A DNA stretch of 56,143 nt from Ilumatobacteraceae bacterium (GCA_013213745.1 JABSQH010000016.1:106306-162448); one strand, 5' to 3'. Shown: positions 7,455-16,170, counted from the first letter of the stretch. Numbers and translations: made by a program. The notes: generated by a model from the sequence alone, not told the origin.

Positions 7455-9412
7455 GGTGCGCTCCGATCGGGAATGGTGAACCTGAACGTCGAGCCGTGAC
7501 CCGGAGCGCTCTCGACGACGATCGTGCCGCCGTGCAGCTCGACGATCGAGCGTGAGATGGCCAGGCCGAGGCCGGTTCCCTGTGTTGTCTTGGCGGTGGT
7601 ACTCGCTCGGAAGAACGACTCGAACAGCTGCTCCTGCTCATCGGCTGGGATGCCGACGCCGTCGTCGGCAACCGAAATGACCCAGGCGCCGCCGTCGTGA
7701 TGGGCGTCGATCTCGACGGTGCCACCCGAGTCGGTGAACTTCAAACCGTTCGACAGCAGATTCTCGAGCACCTGATCGATGCGTTGTGCGTCGGCGAAAC
7801 CGGGCGGTCCCGGTTCGACGTGTGACCGCAGCTCGATCCCGGCTCCACGTGCTCGGTGTGTTGCCGCCGCGACCGCCCGATCCACGATGTTGGGGACGCT
7901 GGTCTGAGCTTTGTCGACCGAGACGATCCCCGACTCGAGTTGCCCGAGGAGCAACAAGTCGTCCACCAGATGCACCAGGCGCTTTGCGTTTCGAGCGATG
8001 ACGGTGACGAACTCCTGCACGTCGGTGCCGATGGGATCCACTTCGGTCGTTGGTTCGCCGTCGAGGTCGCTCAACAAGAGGTCCGAGAAACTGACGATCG
8101 ATGTCAAGGGAGTTCGAAGTTCGTGCGACACCATTGCGACCAACTCCGACTTCAGGTCGGACATCTCCTTGAGCGTGCGGGCCTGTTCCTCGGCCTGTTG
8201 GCGCAGCCCCCGCTCGACATCGAGTACCCGCTTGTGGGCTCGATCGAGCGCTTTGCGCTCCGAGATGTCGCGGTACAGCCAGAGGTGTCCCCGTCCCTCA
8301 CCTTCGATGTCGATCGGCGTGTAGTCGCGCTCGAGTATCCGTCCGTCCTTGAGTGGAACCTCGTCGCCGAAGACCGGGCGGCCTTGTTCGAGTCGGTTCT
8401 CGATCCCATGTGCGAATTCCTCGGAGTCCTTCACCAACGCCTCGGCGATCGTGCGGATCGTTGTCGCCGGGAGATCGGCGAGCTCCTCTGCCGGCGGGTC
8501 GAGACCGAACATCGCGCAGAAGGCCTGGTTGGTGAAGACGATGTGCTGCTCATGGTCCACCAACAGAATGCCGTCCGTCAGGGAACTCGCAAGCGACGAC
8601 AGCTGTTTGGCCATCCGTCGCAGCTCGGTGGCCCGAGAGCGCTGTTGGGTGACATCACGGCTCGTGAGGACCAATCCGTTCACGGCCGGGTCGTCGACGA
8701 GATTCTCGGCGACGGTTTCGAGGACGCGCCACGTGCCATCCAGCGCACGCACCCGCAGGTCGATGGGTTGGGTCGATGACCGGGTACCGGCGATGACCTC
8801 TGCAAACGCTCGTTCTGCGAGTGGGACGTCGTCGGGGTGAACGAGCGAGAGAATTCCACCGTCCGGATCGAAACCTTCCTCGTAGCCCATGAGCCGGGTT
8901 CCAGCACCGCTGGTCGAGATCCACGTGCCGTCGGCACCCATCACCGTGATGACATCGGAGATGTTCGCGACCAGCGACGCAAGCCGCTGCTCGGAACGGT
9001 CGACCGCCTCTCGGGCTTCGACGAGCTCGGTGATGTCGCGCAACCACCCCGTGAACAAGGGGCCCGCCGGACTCTCCGACGGCGAGATCGTGAGCTCTAC
9101 GGTGAGGCGGCTGCCGTCCCTGCGGACGCCGGGCAGCGTGAGACGCGTGTTCAGAGCGGGCCCTTCACCTGTCGCCATGTAGTGAGCGAGGCCGCGCCGG
9201 TGGGCGACCCGCATCTCGTCGGGGACGATCAAGTCCGCCAGCGGGCGCCCCACCGCCTCCTCGCGTTCCCAAAGGAAGAGCTCGGTCGCTGCAGGGTTCC
9301 ACTCGATCACGGATCCGGAGGAGTCGATCACGATGATTGCGTCGAGCGCCGCATCGAGGACGGCTTCGGCGACGCCACGACGCTCGGAATCTGCCAGATC
9401 GCTTAGGTCCAT
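7451..9412 (-). CDS. Cytosolic histidine kinase with three PAS domains
   Basis: 653 residues from ATG at 9412, preceded by GAGAGGG at a 6-base spacing. Order: PAS1 (about 15-130), PAS2 (145-258), PAS3 (275-385), a short coiled coil, HisKA with His430 (MVSHELRTPL), and a HATPase domain with the N box (LENLLSNGLKFT), DDGVGIP and GTGLGLAISRSIVELH. There is no membrane segment or signal peptide, so it senses an internal cue such as redox state, a flavin or heme ligand, or a metabolite. It should phosphorylate the coupled regulator and perhaps the receiver-PIG-L fusion. Confidence 0.92.
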   Translation of the reverse strand: MDLSDLADSERRGVAEAVLDAALDAIIVIDSSGSVIEWNPAATELFLWEREEAVGRPLADLIVPDEMRVAHRRGLAHYMATGEGPALNTRLTLPGVRRDGSRLTVELTISPSESPAGPLFTGWLRDITELVEAREAVDRSEQRLASLVANISDVITVMGADGTWISTSGAGTRLMGYEEGFDPDGGILSLVHPDDVPLAERAFAEVIAGTRSSTQPIDLRVRALDGTWRVLETVAENLVDDPAVNGLVLTSRDVTQQRSRATELRRMAKQLSSLASSLTDGILLVDHEQHIVFTNQAFCAMFGLDPPAEELADLPATTIRTIAEALVKDSEEFAHGIENRLEQGRPVFGDEVPLKDGRILERDYTPIDIEGEGRGHLWLYRDISERKALDRAHKRVLDVERGLRQQAEEQARTLKEMSDLKSELVAMVSHELRTPLTSIVSFSDLLLSDLDGEPTTEVDPIGTDVQEFVTVIARNAKRLVHLVDDLLLLGQLESGIVSVDKAQTSVPNIVDRAVAAATHRARGAGIELRSHVEPGPPGFADAQRIDQVLENLLSNGLKFTDSGGTVEIDAHHDGGAWVISVADDGVGIPADEQEQLFESFFRASTTAKTTQGTGLGLAISRSIVELHGGTIVVESAPGHGSTFRFTIPDRSAP

Positions 9413-9554
9413 CGAAAACCCTCTCTGAGATCTTTGCAGGTGTGGCGCCTCGAGTGCCGACCCAGCGGCGTTCCACGACGACACCGTGACCGATGCGTTG
9501 CTCGTCGTCGTTCAGGTGTTGTCCGCCGTCGGCGCTGGGATCGCGCAAACAGCT

Positions 9555-9584
9555 CGACGGGTGTTCGGCCGTGAACACCCGTCG
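9555..9584. terminator. Perfect 12-bp inverted repeat between FAH gene and kinase gene
   Basis: CGACGGGTGTTC (9555-9566) and its exact complement at 9573-9584 flank a 6-base loop. It lies 123 bases after the stop of the minus-strand FAH gene and 143 bases before the kinase ATG. It could end the degradation operon or act as an operator for the kinase. The remainder of 9413-9706 shows no gene on either strand. Confidence 0.5.
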
Positions 9585-9706
9585 TATGGAGGTGTCGCCG
9601 GGTCGAGATCATCGTTGACCGGCAGGTCCTGGTTACGTTCGACCGATGCTCGCAGGGATGAAGCGCAGTGTGGAACGGACTGCGACGAGACTGGTCTCGA
9701 AGGTGA

Positions 9707-10546
9707 TCAGCGGCAGACGTTGCGCATCGTGCCGATGCCCTCGATCGTCGTGGTGATCACGTCGCCTGTAACGAGGAACTTCCCGCTCGCCGCGCCGACG
9801 CCGTCGGGCGTTCCGGTCCAGATGATGTCGCCGGGCTCGAGGGTGGCGTGGGCCGAGATGTACTCGATCAGCGCCGACACGTCGAAGATGAGATCGGCCG
9901 ACGAGCCGTCCTGTCGACGCTCATCGTTGACGTCGCAGGTGATGGCCACCGCGTCCCGGTCGGGCAGGAGGTCGGGCGACACCATCACCGGCCCGATCGG
10001 TCCGTAGCTGTCACGCGACTTCCCCAGGTCGAAGTGCGGCGGTGACGCCGCGAACTGCAACGCCCGGTCGGAGATGTCCTGGCCCGCAGTGACGCCGGCG
10101 ACGTAGTCCCAGGCCTCGGCAGCGGGAATGTCGCGACCGTCCCGCCCGATCACCACGACGAGCTCGGCCTCGTAGTCGACGGCCTCGCCACGTAGCTCGA
10201 CGTCGGCGGTCGGCCCGGTAATGCAGTTGATGAATTTGGTGAACACGAGCGGGACCTTCGGCGGCTCCATCTGTGACTCGGCCACGTGGCTCGCGTAGTT
10301 CAGCCCGATGGCGAAAATCTTCGGCGGTCGTGGCACCGGTGGGCCGAGTACGCCGTCGTCGAGGCGACCGGTCGGGTCGCGGTCGCCGAGCGTTGCGTCG
10401 AGATCGTGGAGCGCATCGATGTCAGCGATGGCGGCCATCAGATCTGGGCCGAGACGTCCGTCGGAGATCGTCTCCAGGTCGTATGCATACCCGGTGGCGT
10501 CGACGAGTACGGCGCGTGAGTCGAGGTTGGCGAGGCGGAAGCTCAT
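9707..10546 (-). CDS. Fumarylacetoacetate hydrolase (FAH) family protein
   Basis: 279 residues. The catalytic core starts near PKIFAIGLNYASHVAES, with metal ligands in DYEAELVVVIG and the GQDISDRALQ / PHFDLGKSRD / GPIGPVMV segment, and ends with IWTGTPDGVG and ITTTIEGIGTMRN. The family hydrolyses or isomerises oxo-acids in aromatic catabolism. ATG at 10546 overlaps the stop of the hydroxylase gene by 4 bp, so it likely processes a downstream product of that pathway. Bases 9948-10067 are nearly duplicated at 1484-1603. Confidence 0.9.
   Translation of the reverse strand: MSFRLANLDSRAVLVDATGYAYDLETISDGRLGPDLMAAIADIDALHDLDATLGDRDPTGRLDDGVLGPPVPRPPKIFAIGLNYASHVAESQMEPPKVPLVFTKFINCITGPTADVELRGEAVDYEAELVVVIGRDGRDIPAAEAWDYVAGVTAGQDISDRALQFAASPPHFDLGKSRDSYGPIGPVMVSPDLLPDRDAVAITCDVNDERRQDGSSADLIFDVSALIEYISAHATLEPGDIIWTGTPDGVGAASGKFLVTGDVITTTIEGIGTMRNVCR
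9948..10067 (-). repeat. 120-bp segment duplicated in the 1.2-1.9 kb mosaic ORF (copy 2)
   Basis: Donor-like copy inside an intact FAH gene; 117 of 120 positions match 1484-1603 by my count, same orientation and frame. Confidence 0.85.
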
Positions 10547-11976
10547 GTGATCACGATTCCAGTTTCTGCGAGTAGAGCGTTGATCGTGGCGACGTCGTCG
10601 GTGACGGCGCCGATGCGTCGATCGGGTCGAACGAGGACGAACGTGTTGGCGTCGAGCAGCCCGGGGAATGCGCCGGTCGAGACGGCGGCCGACGGCAGAG
10701 TGCTGCGAGCGGGCTCGTGCGTGTCGCCTCGTTGGTCGCTGTAGAGGACGAGCCAGGTGTCGGGCAGCGACCCGATCGGCGTGCGCGGCTCCGGCAACAT
10801 GCCGCCCACCAAGGGATGGGTACCGACGAAGGTGGGCCCGGACAGCTGTGGAAACGGACGTTGGCCGTAGCCGGAGTCGAGCGCCGCGACGCCGTCATGG
10901 GCGATCGCTTGCATGAGTTGGCCCGCGTCGACCGAGTGTGCGATCTGCCCGGTCGCATGGGGCCGACGTTCGGCGTCGTAGGTATCGAGCAGCGACTCGC
11001 GTGCTGTGCCGGCGGCAACAGCGGCAAGTTTCCAGCTCAGGTTCTCGGCGTCGCGCATGCCGGTGCACATGCCCTGTCCGTTGAAGGGGGGCATCTGGTG
11101 CGCCGAGTCGCCGGCGAAGAACACCGCGCCGTCGCGGAATCGTTCGGCGACGGCTGCGTGGAATCGGTACACCGCAGCCCGGTCGACGCGCAGCTGATCC
11201 GGTGTGGCCCACGGCGCCAGCAGCTCGACGATCCGCTCGTCGGTGAGCATCTGCTCGCGCGTCTCGTGGGGGTGCAGCTGGAACTCCCAGCGGCGATGTG
11301 CCCCGGGTCCGGGGACGAACGTGTGGACTCGTGCCGCATCGCAGAACTGGCGCGCGCCGTTCGGGAGGTTGACCATCGGATCGAGCAGGGTCGTATCGAC
11401 GACGAGCCAGGTCTGGTCGAAACCTAGATCGATCATGGCCACGTCGCGGGCGTCGCGGATCTCGCTCTTGGCACCGTCGGATGCGACGAGCCAGCGCGCC
11501 GCCAGCGGCGGTGTGCTCGCGTCGAGCTCGACCTGGACCCCGCCGTCGAGATCGGCGACGGCCAGCGCGGCGACCCCGAGTCTGATGTCGACACCGGCGT
11601 CGGCGGCCGCGGTGCGCAACGAGCGCTCCAGCGCAGGCTGGTTGAACGTGACGACCGGCGGCAGGCCGAGGGCGCCGACGGTGCCGGGTGGAAAGTCGAT
11701 ACCAACGACGGGTGCGCCGGCAGCATCGACGAAGTCGGCGGCCAGCAGTGGTGCCGAACACGCCGCAAGTTCCGCTTCGAGGCCGGCCCGGTGAAACAGC
11801 TGCTGGATCTCGTCGTCCATGCCGATCGCCCGGGGCAGCGGGTACACCTCGTCGCTGCGGTCGATGGCGATCACCGACAACCCGCGTTGGGCGCAACGCA
11901 GTGCCGTCATCACGCCGACGGGTCCACACCCGACGACGAGAACGTCGGCGTCGAACTCGGGGCGGGGTGGGGACAT
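10543..11976 (-). CDS. FAD-dependent aromatic hydroxylase, MhpA-like
   Basis: 477 residues. An N-terminal FAD site (DVLVVGCGPVGVMTAL), the DG segment LVASDGAKSEIR, and the GD motif FAGDSAHQMPPFNGQGMCTGMRDAENL identify a class A flavoprotein monooxygenase of the 3-(3-hydroxyphenyl)propionate hydroxylase type. It would hydroxylate a phenolic ring using NAD(P)H and oxygen. It is the first gene of the operon with the FAH protein and is divergent from a TetR gene that probably represses it. The exact ring substrate cannot be read from the sequence. Confidence 0.88.
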   Translation of the reverse strand: MSPPRPEFDADVLVVGCGPVGVMTALRCAQRGLSVIAIDRSDEVYPLPRAIGMDDEIQQLFHRAGLEAELAACSAPLLAADFVDAAGAPVVGIDFPPGTVGALGLPPVVTFNQPALERSLRTAAADAGVDIRLGVAALAVADLDGGVQVELDASTPPLAARWLVASDGAKSEIRDARDVAMIDLGFDQTWLVVDTTLLDPMVNLPNGARQFCDAARVHTFVPGPGAHRRWEFQLHPHETREQMLTDERIVELLAPWATPDQLRVDRAAVYRFHAAVAERFRDGAVFFAGDSAHQMPPFNGQGMCTGMRDAENLSWKLAAVAAGTARESLLDTYDAERRPHATGQIAHSVDAGQLMQAIAHDGVAALDSGYGQRPFPQLSGPTFVGTHPLVGGMLPEPRTPIGSLPDTWLVLYSDQRGDTHEPARSTLPSAAVSTGAFPGLLDANTFVLVRPDRRIGAVTDDVATINALLAETGIVIT

Positions 11977-12006
11977 GTGCTGGCGATCGATCGTTTGTGT
12001 ATCGAG

Positions 12007-12023
12007 TGATAAAACTTATATCA
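12007..12023. promoter_or_regulatory. Candidate TetR operator between hydroxylase and tetR genes
   Basis: TGATA at 12007-12011 and TATCA at 12019-12023 form a 17-bp inverted repeat in an AT-rich pocket of the 87-bp divergent intergenic region. The position is what a local TetR repressor would use to control both genes. Confidence 0.45.
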
Positions 12024-12063
12024 GTCGTTGTAATTCTTCGTCAAGGGCTTCTAGGTTGCCGAC

Positions 12064-12711
12064 GTGGCGCTGACCGACGACACACCGGCGCCGGGTCGGT
12101 CGCGACGCAACCGGGGTTCTGATGTGGTTCGTGACGCACTCGTCGAGGCGGCCATCGGCGAGTTCGCCGCGCACGGTTTCGCAGGGGCGTCGACGCGGAA
12201 GATCGCCGATGCGGCCGGCGCGCACCAGTCGCAGATCAAGTACCACTTCTCGTCGAAGGCCGATCTGTGGAAACGGTGTATGGAGCAGTTGCTCGCCGAA
12301 CTCGACGAAGAGATCGCCGGCGCGCTTGCCACTGTGACCGAGCCCGGCACGTCGGCGGATGCGGCGGCGATGGAGGCGACGATCCGGGGTTTGGTGTACC
12401 TGGCGGCGAGGCGACCGGAGCTGAATCGGATCATGATGCACGAAGCAACGAGCCCGGGAGACCGGCTGAAGTGGTTGGTCGACTCGCACCTCAGTCCGCG
12501 TCAGCAACTCCTCGCGTCGGGATGGGCCTCGCTGCGACGCGCGGGCATCGCTTCGCCGATCGAGGTCGACGCCGTGTTCCATACGATCGTCGGATCGGCC
12601 TCGTTGCTGTACGCCAACGCGCCCGAGGCGGAGTTGATGGGTCTCGATCCGTCAGCGTTGGTCGAGCAACATGCCGACGCGCTGGTGGCGGTGTTCCTCC
12701 CCGGACGCTGA
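12064..12711 (+). CDS. TetR-family regulator
   Basis: 215 residues from GTG at 12064. The helix-turn-helix lies at about 25-70 (ALVEAAIGEFAAHGFAGAS, then IADAAGAHQSQIKYHF, KADLW). The C-terminal ligand domain resembles the large CerR-like group. Divergent from the hydroxylase-FAH operon and convergent with the Rieske oxygenase, so it probably responds to an aromatic substrate or product. Confidence 0.88.
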   Translation: MALTDDTPAPGRSRRNRGSDVVRDALVEAAIGEFAAHGFAGASTRKIADAAGAHQSQIKYHFSSKADLWKRCMEQLLAELDEEIAGALATVTEPGTSADAAAMEATIRGLVYLAARRPELNRIMMHEATSPGDRLKWLVDSHLSPRQQLLASGWASLRRAGIASPIEVDAVFHTIVGSASLLYANAPEAELMGLDPSALVEQHADALVAVFLPGR

Positions 12712-12719
12712 TCGGCTCC

Positions 12720-12735
12720 CGACCGTTGGCGGTCG
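12720..12735. terminator. Short hairpin between convergent tetR and Rieske genes
   Basis: CGACCG-TTGG-CGGTCG at 12720-12735, 9 bases after the tetR stop. Six base pairs only; a weak bidirectional terminator at best. Confidence 0.4.
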
Positions 12736-12763
12736 ACTCCGGCGAGCGCACGGCGTGGCGCCG

Positions 12764-13996
12764 CTACACCTCGGCTTCGGTCAACAACGGCAGCGGTTCG
12801 AGGCCGAGCAGCGACCGGTACGTCGAGTGGTAGTGGTGCAAGGCCGGTTCGTTGCGGCCGAACAATGAGAACTCGATGTGCCCCGACTCGGCGGTGCGTT
12901 GCTGGCTCGCCGACATCCAGTAGTCCTCGTCGCGGATGATGTTGGCGAACCCTTCCGCGATCAGTCGCTGCAGCTCGACCTCTTCACTCTCCAGGCCGAT
13001 CTGTCGCTTGGCTTCCTCGGGGTCGTTGAAGTACTCCTCGGCCGAGACGCCCGGCCTGAGGTAGAAGCCGATGCGCGACGTGTGGCGTCCGGGACGCTCG
13101 CGGTCGGGGATCGCCCGAACGAGATAGGCGCCATTCTCGAACGGCATCAGGATCGCGTTGGGGAACAACCAGTACACCGGCAGACCGGCCACGGTGATGT
13201 CCCACTCGGACTCGGGCAGCAGGCGCATCTCGTCGATCGCCCGCTTGGTGAGGACCATCCGGTGGTTGATGCCGAACGTGTCGTAGCACTGCACGTTCCC
13301 GTGGAACATGTTGTAGAGCGTGTCCTTGTGGAGCGCGGCGAAGTGGTACGTCTCGCCGAAGGTGTCCATGGCCAGCTTCCAGTTGCAGTCGACGTCGTAG
13401 CTGTCGCTGTCGAGGTAAGTCAGCTCGCCGTAGTTCCACTCGGCGAGTTCGGCTGCCAGATCCTCGGGGAACATCGCGCCGGGATCGATCGTACCGTCGA
13501 CGTCGGGATGGACGTAGAGCAGGCCGTTCCACTCGAGCGCAGGGAGCTCGACCAGGCTCAGGCACTCGGTGTCGACCTCGCCGAAATGGTCCTTCTTCGG
13601 TAGTCCGACGAGTGTTCCTTCGCTGTCGTAGGTCCAGGCGTGGAACGGGCACACCAGCCGCCGCGACGTGCCGCGCGGTTCCTCGACGAGCACCGCTCCG
13701 CGATGTCGGCAGGAGTTGACGAAGGCGTGGAACGCGCCGTCGGCGTCGCGTGTGGCGATCACCGGCGGTCCGAGGTCGTTGGTGGTGATGAACGAACCGG
13801 GCTCTGGGAGGTCGCCGGACAATCCAACGAGCTGCGGCCGCGAGGCGAAGAACTCGTCCCACTCGCGAGTGGCCAGCGCTTCGTCGGTGTAGGCCGACAC
13901 GGGGTTCTTGCGGAGACCACCGGCGTCGACGTTGGTCCCCGAGTCGAGGCGCGCAAGCAGCTCCTTGACGAGCCGAACTTGTTCACTATGGCGCAT
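12764..13996 (-). CDS. Rieske-type aromatic ring-hydroxylating oxygenase, alpha subunit
   Basis: 410 residues, full length. The Rieske [2Fe-2S] site is CRH (SCRHRGA) and CPFHAW. The mononuclear iron site is in the MDTFGETYHFAALH segment. The catalytic domain continues through the VQCYDTFG region to the end. It needs a ferredoxin reductase not seen in this window. Substrates of relatives include aromatic acids, betaine-like amines and steroid side chains. It starts 41 bp from a divergent TetR gene. Confidence 0.9.
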   Translation of the reverse strand: MRHSEQVRLVKELLARLDSGTNVDAGGLRKNPVSAYTDEALATREWDEFFASRPQLVGLSGDLPEPGSFITTNDLGPPVIATRDADGAFHAFVNSCRHRGAVLVEEPRGTSRRLVCPFHAWTYDSEGTLVGLPKKDHFGEVDTECLSLVELPALEWNGLLYVHPDVDGTIDPGAMFPEDLAAELAEWNYGELTYLDSDSYDVDCNWKLAMDTFGETYHFAALHKDTLYNMFHGNVQCYDTFGINHRMVLTKRAIDEMRLLPESEWDITVAGLPVYWLFPNAILMPFENGAYLVRAIPDRERPGRHTSRIGFYLRPGVSAEEYFNDPEEAKRQIGLESEEVELQRLIAEGFANIIRDEDYWMSASQQRTAESGHIEFSLFGRNEPALHHYHSTYRSLLGLEPLPLLTEAEV

Positions 13997-13998
13997 TC

Positions 13999-14031
13999 TT
14001 AGAGTCGACTACAAAATTAGAGAGTTGTCAA
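13999..14031. promoter_or_regulatory. Divergent promoter/operator between Rieske and tetR genes
   Basis: A consensus TTGACA box reads on the minus strand at 14031-14026, toward the oxygenase gene. TTAGAG occurs twice as a direct repeat (13999-14004 and 14017-14022, 18 bp apart) in an otherwise GC-rich region. Likely promoter with operator half-sites for the divergent TetR. Confidence 0.4.
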
Positions 14032-14037
14032 CCGTCG

Positions 14038-14721
14038 TTGTCGACGGTCAGACTGGTGTCGGTGAGCGGTCTCCGAGAACGCAATAAGGCGATGCGTGTC
14101 GATGCGATCCTCGACGCCGCGGTGGAGCTGCTCGACGACACCGGTCTCGATGTCGTCACCACCGAAGCCATCGCCGCCAAGGCCGGCGTGGCTGCGGCGA
14201 CGGTCTACAACCTCATCGGGACGCGCGACGATCTCCTCCGTTCGCTCGTACGTCGCGTTGTAACCGACTTGGTCGACGCCGTGGCCCAGGCGACGGCGAG
14301 TGACGACAATCCGATCGCCGTCGCCCACCTCATCGTCGATCACTCTGTCGCCGCGTTCACCTCGCATTCGGACGCGTACCGCCAGGTGGTCGCCGCCGGA
14401 CGCAGCGTCGATGGTCAGGTGGGCGCCGAGTGGGTCGATCCATCCCAACTGCAGGTGGCCGCATTGCGCCAGGCGCAAGCACTCGGCGTGCTTCGCGACG
14501 ACGTCGACCCCGAACCGCTCGGGCGGCAGATTTACATCTCATGGATCGGCGCCATGGACCAGTGGGCCCATGGCTTGCTCGACGACCAGGGTTTTGCCGT
14601 CGCCACCCGTCACGGGTTGCTGAGCGTGCTCGCCGCCGCTGCCGCCGAGCCGCACCGCAGCGAGTTCATCGCCCAGCTCACCGACGTCGGCCGCGACCTC
14701 GCCCCCCGCTGGCGGTTCTGA
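14038..14721 (+). CDS. TetR-family regulator divergent from the Rieske oxygenase
   Basis: Up to 227 residues from TTG at 14038; GTG at 14056 or 14062 may be the true start because the helix-turn-helix begins soon after (MRVDAILDAAVELLDDTG, IAAKAGVAAATVYNLIG). The C-terminal domain is of a common actinobacterial type. Its placement points to local repression of the oxygenase. A dispersed repeat begins 10 bases after its stop. Confidence 0.85.
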   Translation: MSTVRLVSVSGLRERNKAMRVDAILDAAVELLDDTGLDVVTTEAIAAKAGVAAATVYNLIGTRDDLLRSLVRRVVTDLVDAVAQATASDDNPIAVAHLIVDHSVAAFTSHSDAYRQVVAAGRSVDGQVGAEWVDPSQLQVAALRQAQALGVLRDDVDPEPLGRQIYISWIGAMDQWAHGLLDDQGFAVATRHGLLSVLAAAAAEPHRSEFIAQLTDVGRDLAPRWRF

Positions 14722-14730
14722 CGCACCACA

Positions 14731-14763
14731 CAAAAACCGGGGATTCCGTGCGCTTTTCGCACG
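14731..14763 (+). repeat. Dispersed hairpin repeat, family 1, copy A
   Basis: An A-rich lead, ACCGGGGATTCCGTGCGC, then TTTTCGCACG. It contains CGTGCG (14747-14752) and CGCACG (14758-14763) as a stem with a 5-base loop. It follows the TetR stop by 9 bases. Related copies lie at 15251-15282 and, inverted, at 56058-56089. Confidence 0.75.
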
Positions 14764-14765
14764 TT

Positions 14766-15206
14766 TCAGCGAACAGAACGGGTGCTCGGTGGGTCAACGA
14801 GAGGGTGAGAGGCCACCCAGGTGGGCTGGGTTGATGATGCGTAGATCCGATCGACGCGTCCGTCGACGGTCTCGATCGAGAACGCCTGGAACGGCGTGCC
14901 GTCGATGGCGATGACCAGACCGGCTCGTTCGTTGATCCGGACGAAGTCGAACTCGAGTGATCCCGGCGACCGCTCGACCAGGCGGGCGGCGAGGTTGACG
15001 AAGAGGCGGGAGATGCGATCGGAGCCGACCACGGGCAGTCGGGCCGCGCGGTGATGCGGCCCGCCGTCGCTGATGTGGACCGGCGCAGTCCGTGCAATTC
15101 GGCGAGCGCCGCCGCGGTCAGCCCACCGAGCCCCCGCTCCGACGATGTTGACGTCGATGTTCACGTCGTCGCGGTCGCAGTCTGTGGCGTGGTTGTTGTT
15201 GTCCAT
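14766..15206 (-). pseudogene. Chimeric remnant: dinucleotide-binding oxidoreductase N-terminus fused to SigJ-type ECF sigma C-terminus
   Basis: ATG at 15206 opens DRDDVNIDVNIVGAG; dropping one G from the following GGGGG run continues it as LGGLTAAALAELHG, the FAD/NAD-binding start of an oxidoreductase. From about 15110 the text becomes the SnoaL-like tail of an ECF41 (SigJ-like) sigma factor: VHISDGGPHHRAARLPVVG, RLFVNLAARLVER, AIDGTPFQAF, VDGRVDRIYASS. The sigma-2 and sigma-4 regions and the rest of the oxidoreductase are missing. Two gene ends have been joined, with a frameshift in the first part. No function expected. Confidence 0.65.
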
Positions 15207-15250
15207 GACAGCCCGACGCACAACACGCCCCAAACGCGACACGTCCATCA

Positions 15251-15282
15251 GAAAACCAGGGATTCCGGGCGCTTTTCGCACG
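15251..15282 (+). repeat. Dispersed hairpin repeat, family 1, copy B
   Basis: GAAAACCAGGGATTCCGGGC followed by GCTTTTCGCACG. It differs from copy A at two bases, one of which (T to G) breaks a stem pair. It lies upstream of the chimeric remnant and about 80 bases before fdhD. Confidence 0.7.
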
Positions 15283-15361
15283 TTTGCGCCGGGCCCTACG
15301 CTTTGAGCGTGATCCAACTGGTTGCGGCTCAGCCCACCACATCGCATGTGAGCCGTTGACG

Positions 15362-16159
15362 ATGTCGCGCGTCGAGCGAACGCTCATCTCCAAGCGCCGG
15401 CGAACCGCCGACGGTTGGTCCGAACGTCGCACGCCAGACCGGCTGATCGTCGAGGAACCGTTGTCGATCGAACTCGACGGCACCGCCGTGACGTCGACGA
15501 TGCGGACGCCGGGACACGACTTCGAGTTGGCAGCAGGCTTCTGTCTCGCCGACGGGCTGCTGGGCGGGGCGTCCATCGAGCGGATTCGTTACTGCGGCGG
15601 GGCATGTGACGATGGGGGTGAGAAGGACTACCACACCGTGCGCGTCGAGACCGGTGGCCTGGCGCCGGCGCCGACGGCGCGTCTCGGCAACGTGTCGTCG
15701 AGTTGTGGCTGGTGCGGCAGCGCACATCTCGACGAACTGTGCGAACGGATCGATCCGCTCCCACACAGCGATCCAATCGACTTCGACGTGCTCGCCGCAC
15801 TCCCTGAGAAGGTTGTTGCCCGTCAGAAGCTGTTCGCCGATACCGGCGCAGTGCACGGCGCCGCTGCCTTCGACGCAGCGGGCGATCTGCTCGTCGTGCG
15901 CGAGGACGTGGGCCGGCACAACGCCGTCGACAAGGTCGTCGGTCGACTCCTGCTCGATGGCGCCCTGCCGGCGCACGGGCAGGGCCTCTTCGTCAGCGGT
16001 CGGGCGAGCATCGAGATGGTGCAGAAGGCGTGGGCGGCCGGATTCGGCACGCTGATCGCAGTGAGCGCTCCGACGGCCTTGGCCGTCGAGACGGCACGGC
16101 GATGCGGGATGACCCTGGTCGGGTTCGCCCGAGGCGACGCACTGAACGTGTACGCCTAG
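15362..16159 (+). CDS. fdhD: Formate dehydrogenase accessory sulfurtransferase FdhD
   Basis: 265 residues from ATG at 15362. Family signatures: EEPLSIEL and MRTPGHDFELAAGF near the N-terminus, the sulfur-carrying CxxC at Cys115 and Cys118 (SSCGWCG), and VREDVGRHNAVDKVVG and the FVSGRAS / AVSAPTALAVETA region. FdhD passes sulfur from a cysteine desulfurase to the molybdenum cofactor of formate dehydrogenase. No formate dehydrogenase genes are in the window, but its presence predicts one elsewhere. Confidence 0.95.
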   Translation: MSRVERTLISKRRRTADGWSERRTPDRLIVEEPLSIELDGTAVTSTMRTPGHDFELAAGFCLADGLLGGASIERIRYCGGACDDGGEKDYHTVRVETGGLAPAPTARLGNVSSSCGWCGSAHLDELCERIDPLPHSDPIDFDVLAALPEKVVARQKLFADTGAVHGAAAFDAAGDLLVVREDVGRHNAVDKVVGRLLLDGALPAHGQGLFVSGRASIEMVQKAWAAGFGTLIAVSAPTALAVETARRCGMTLVGFARGDALNVYA

Positions 16160-16170
16160 CGCACGGTCGA

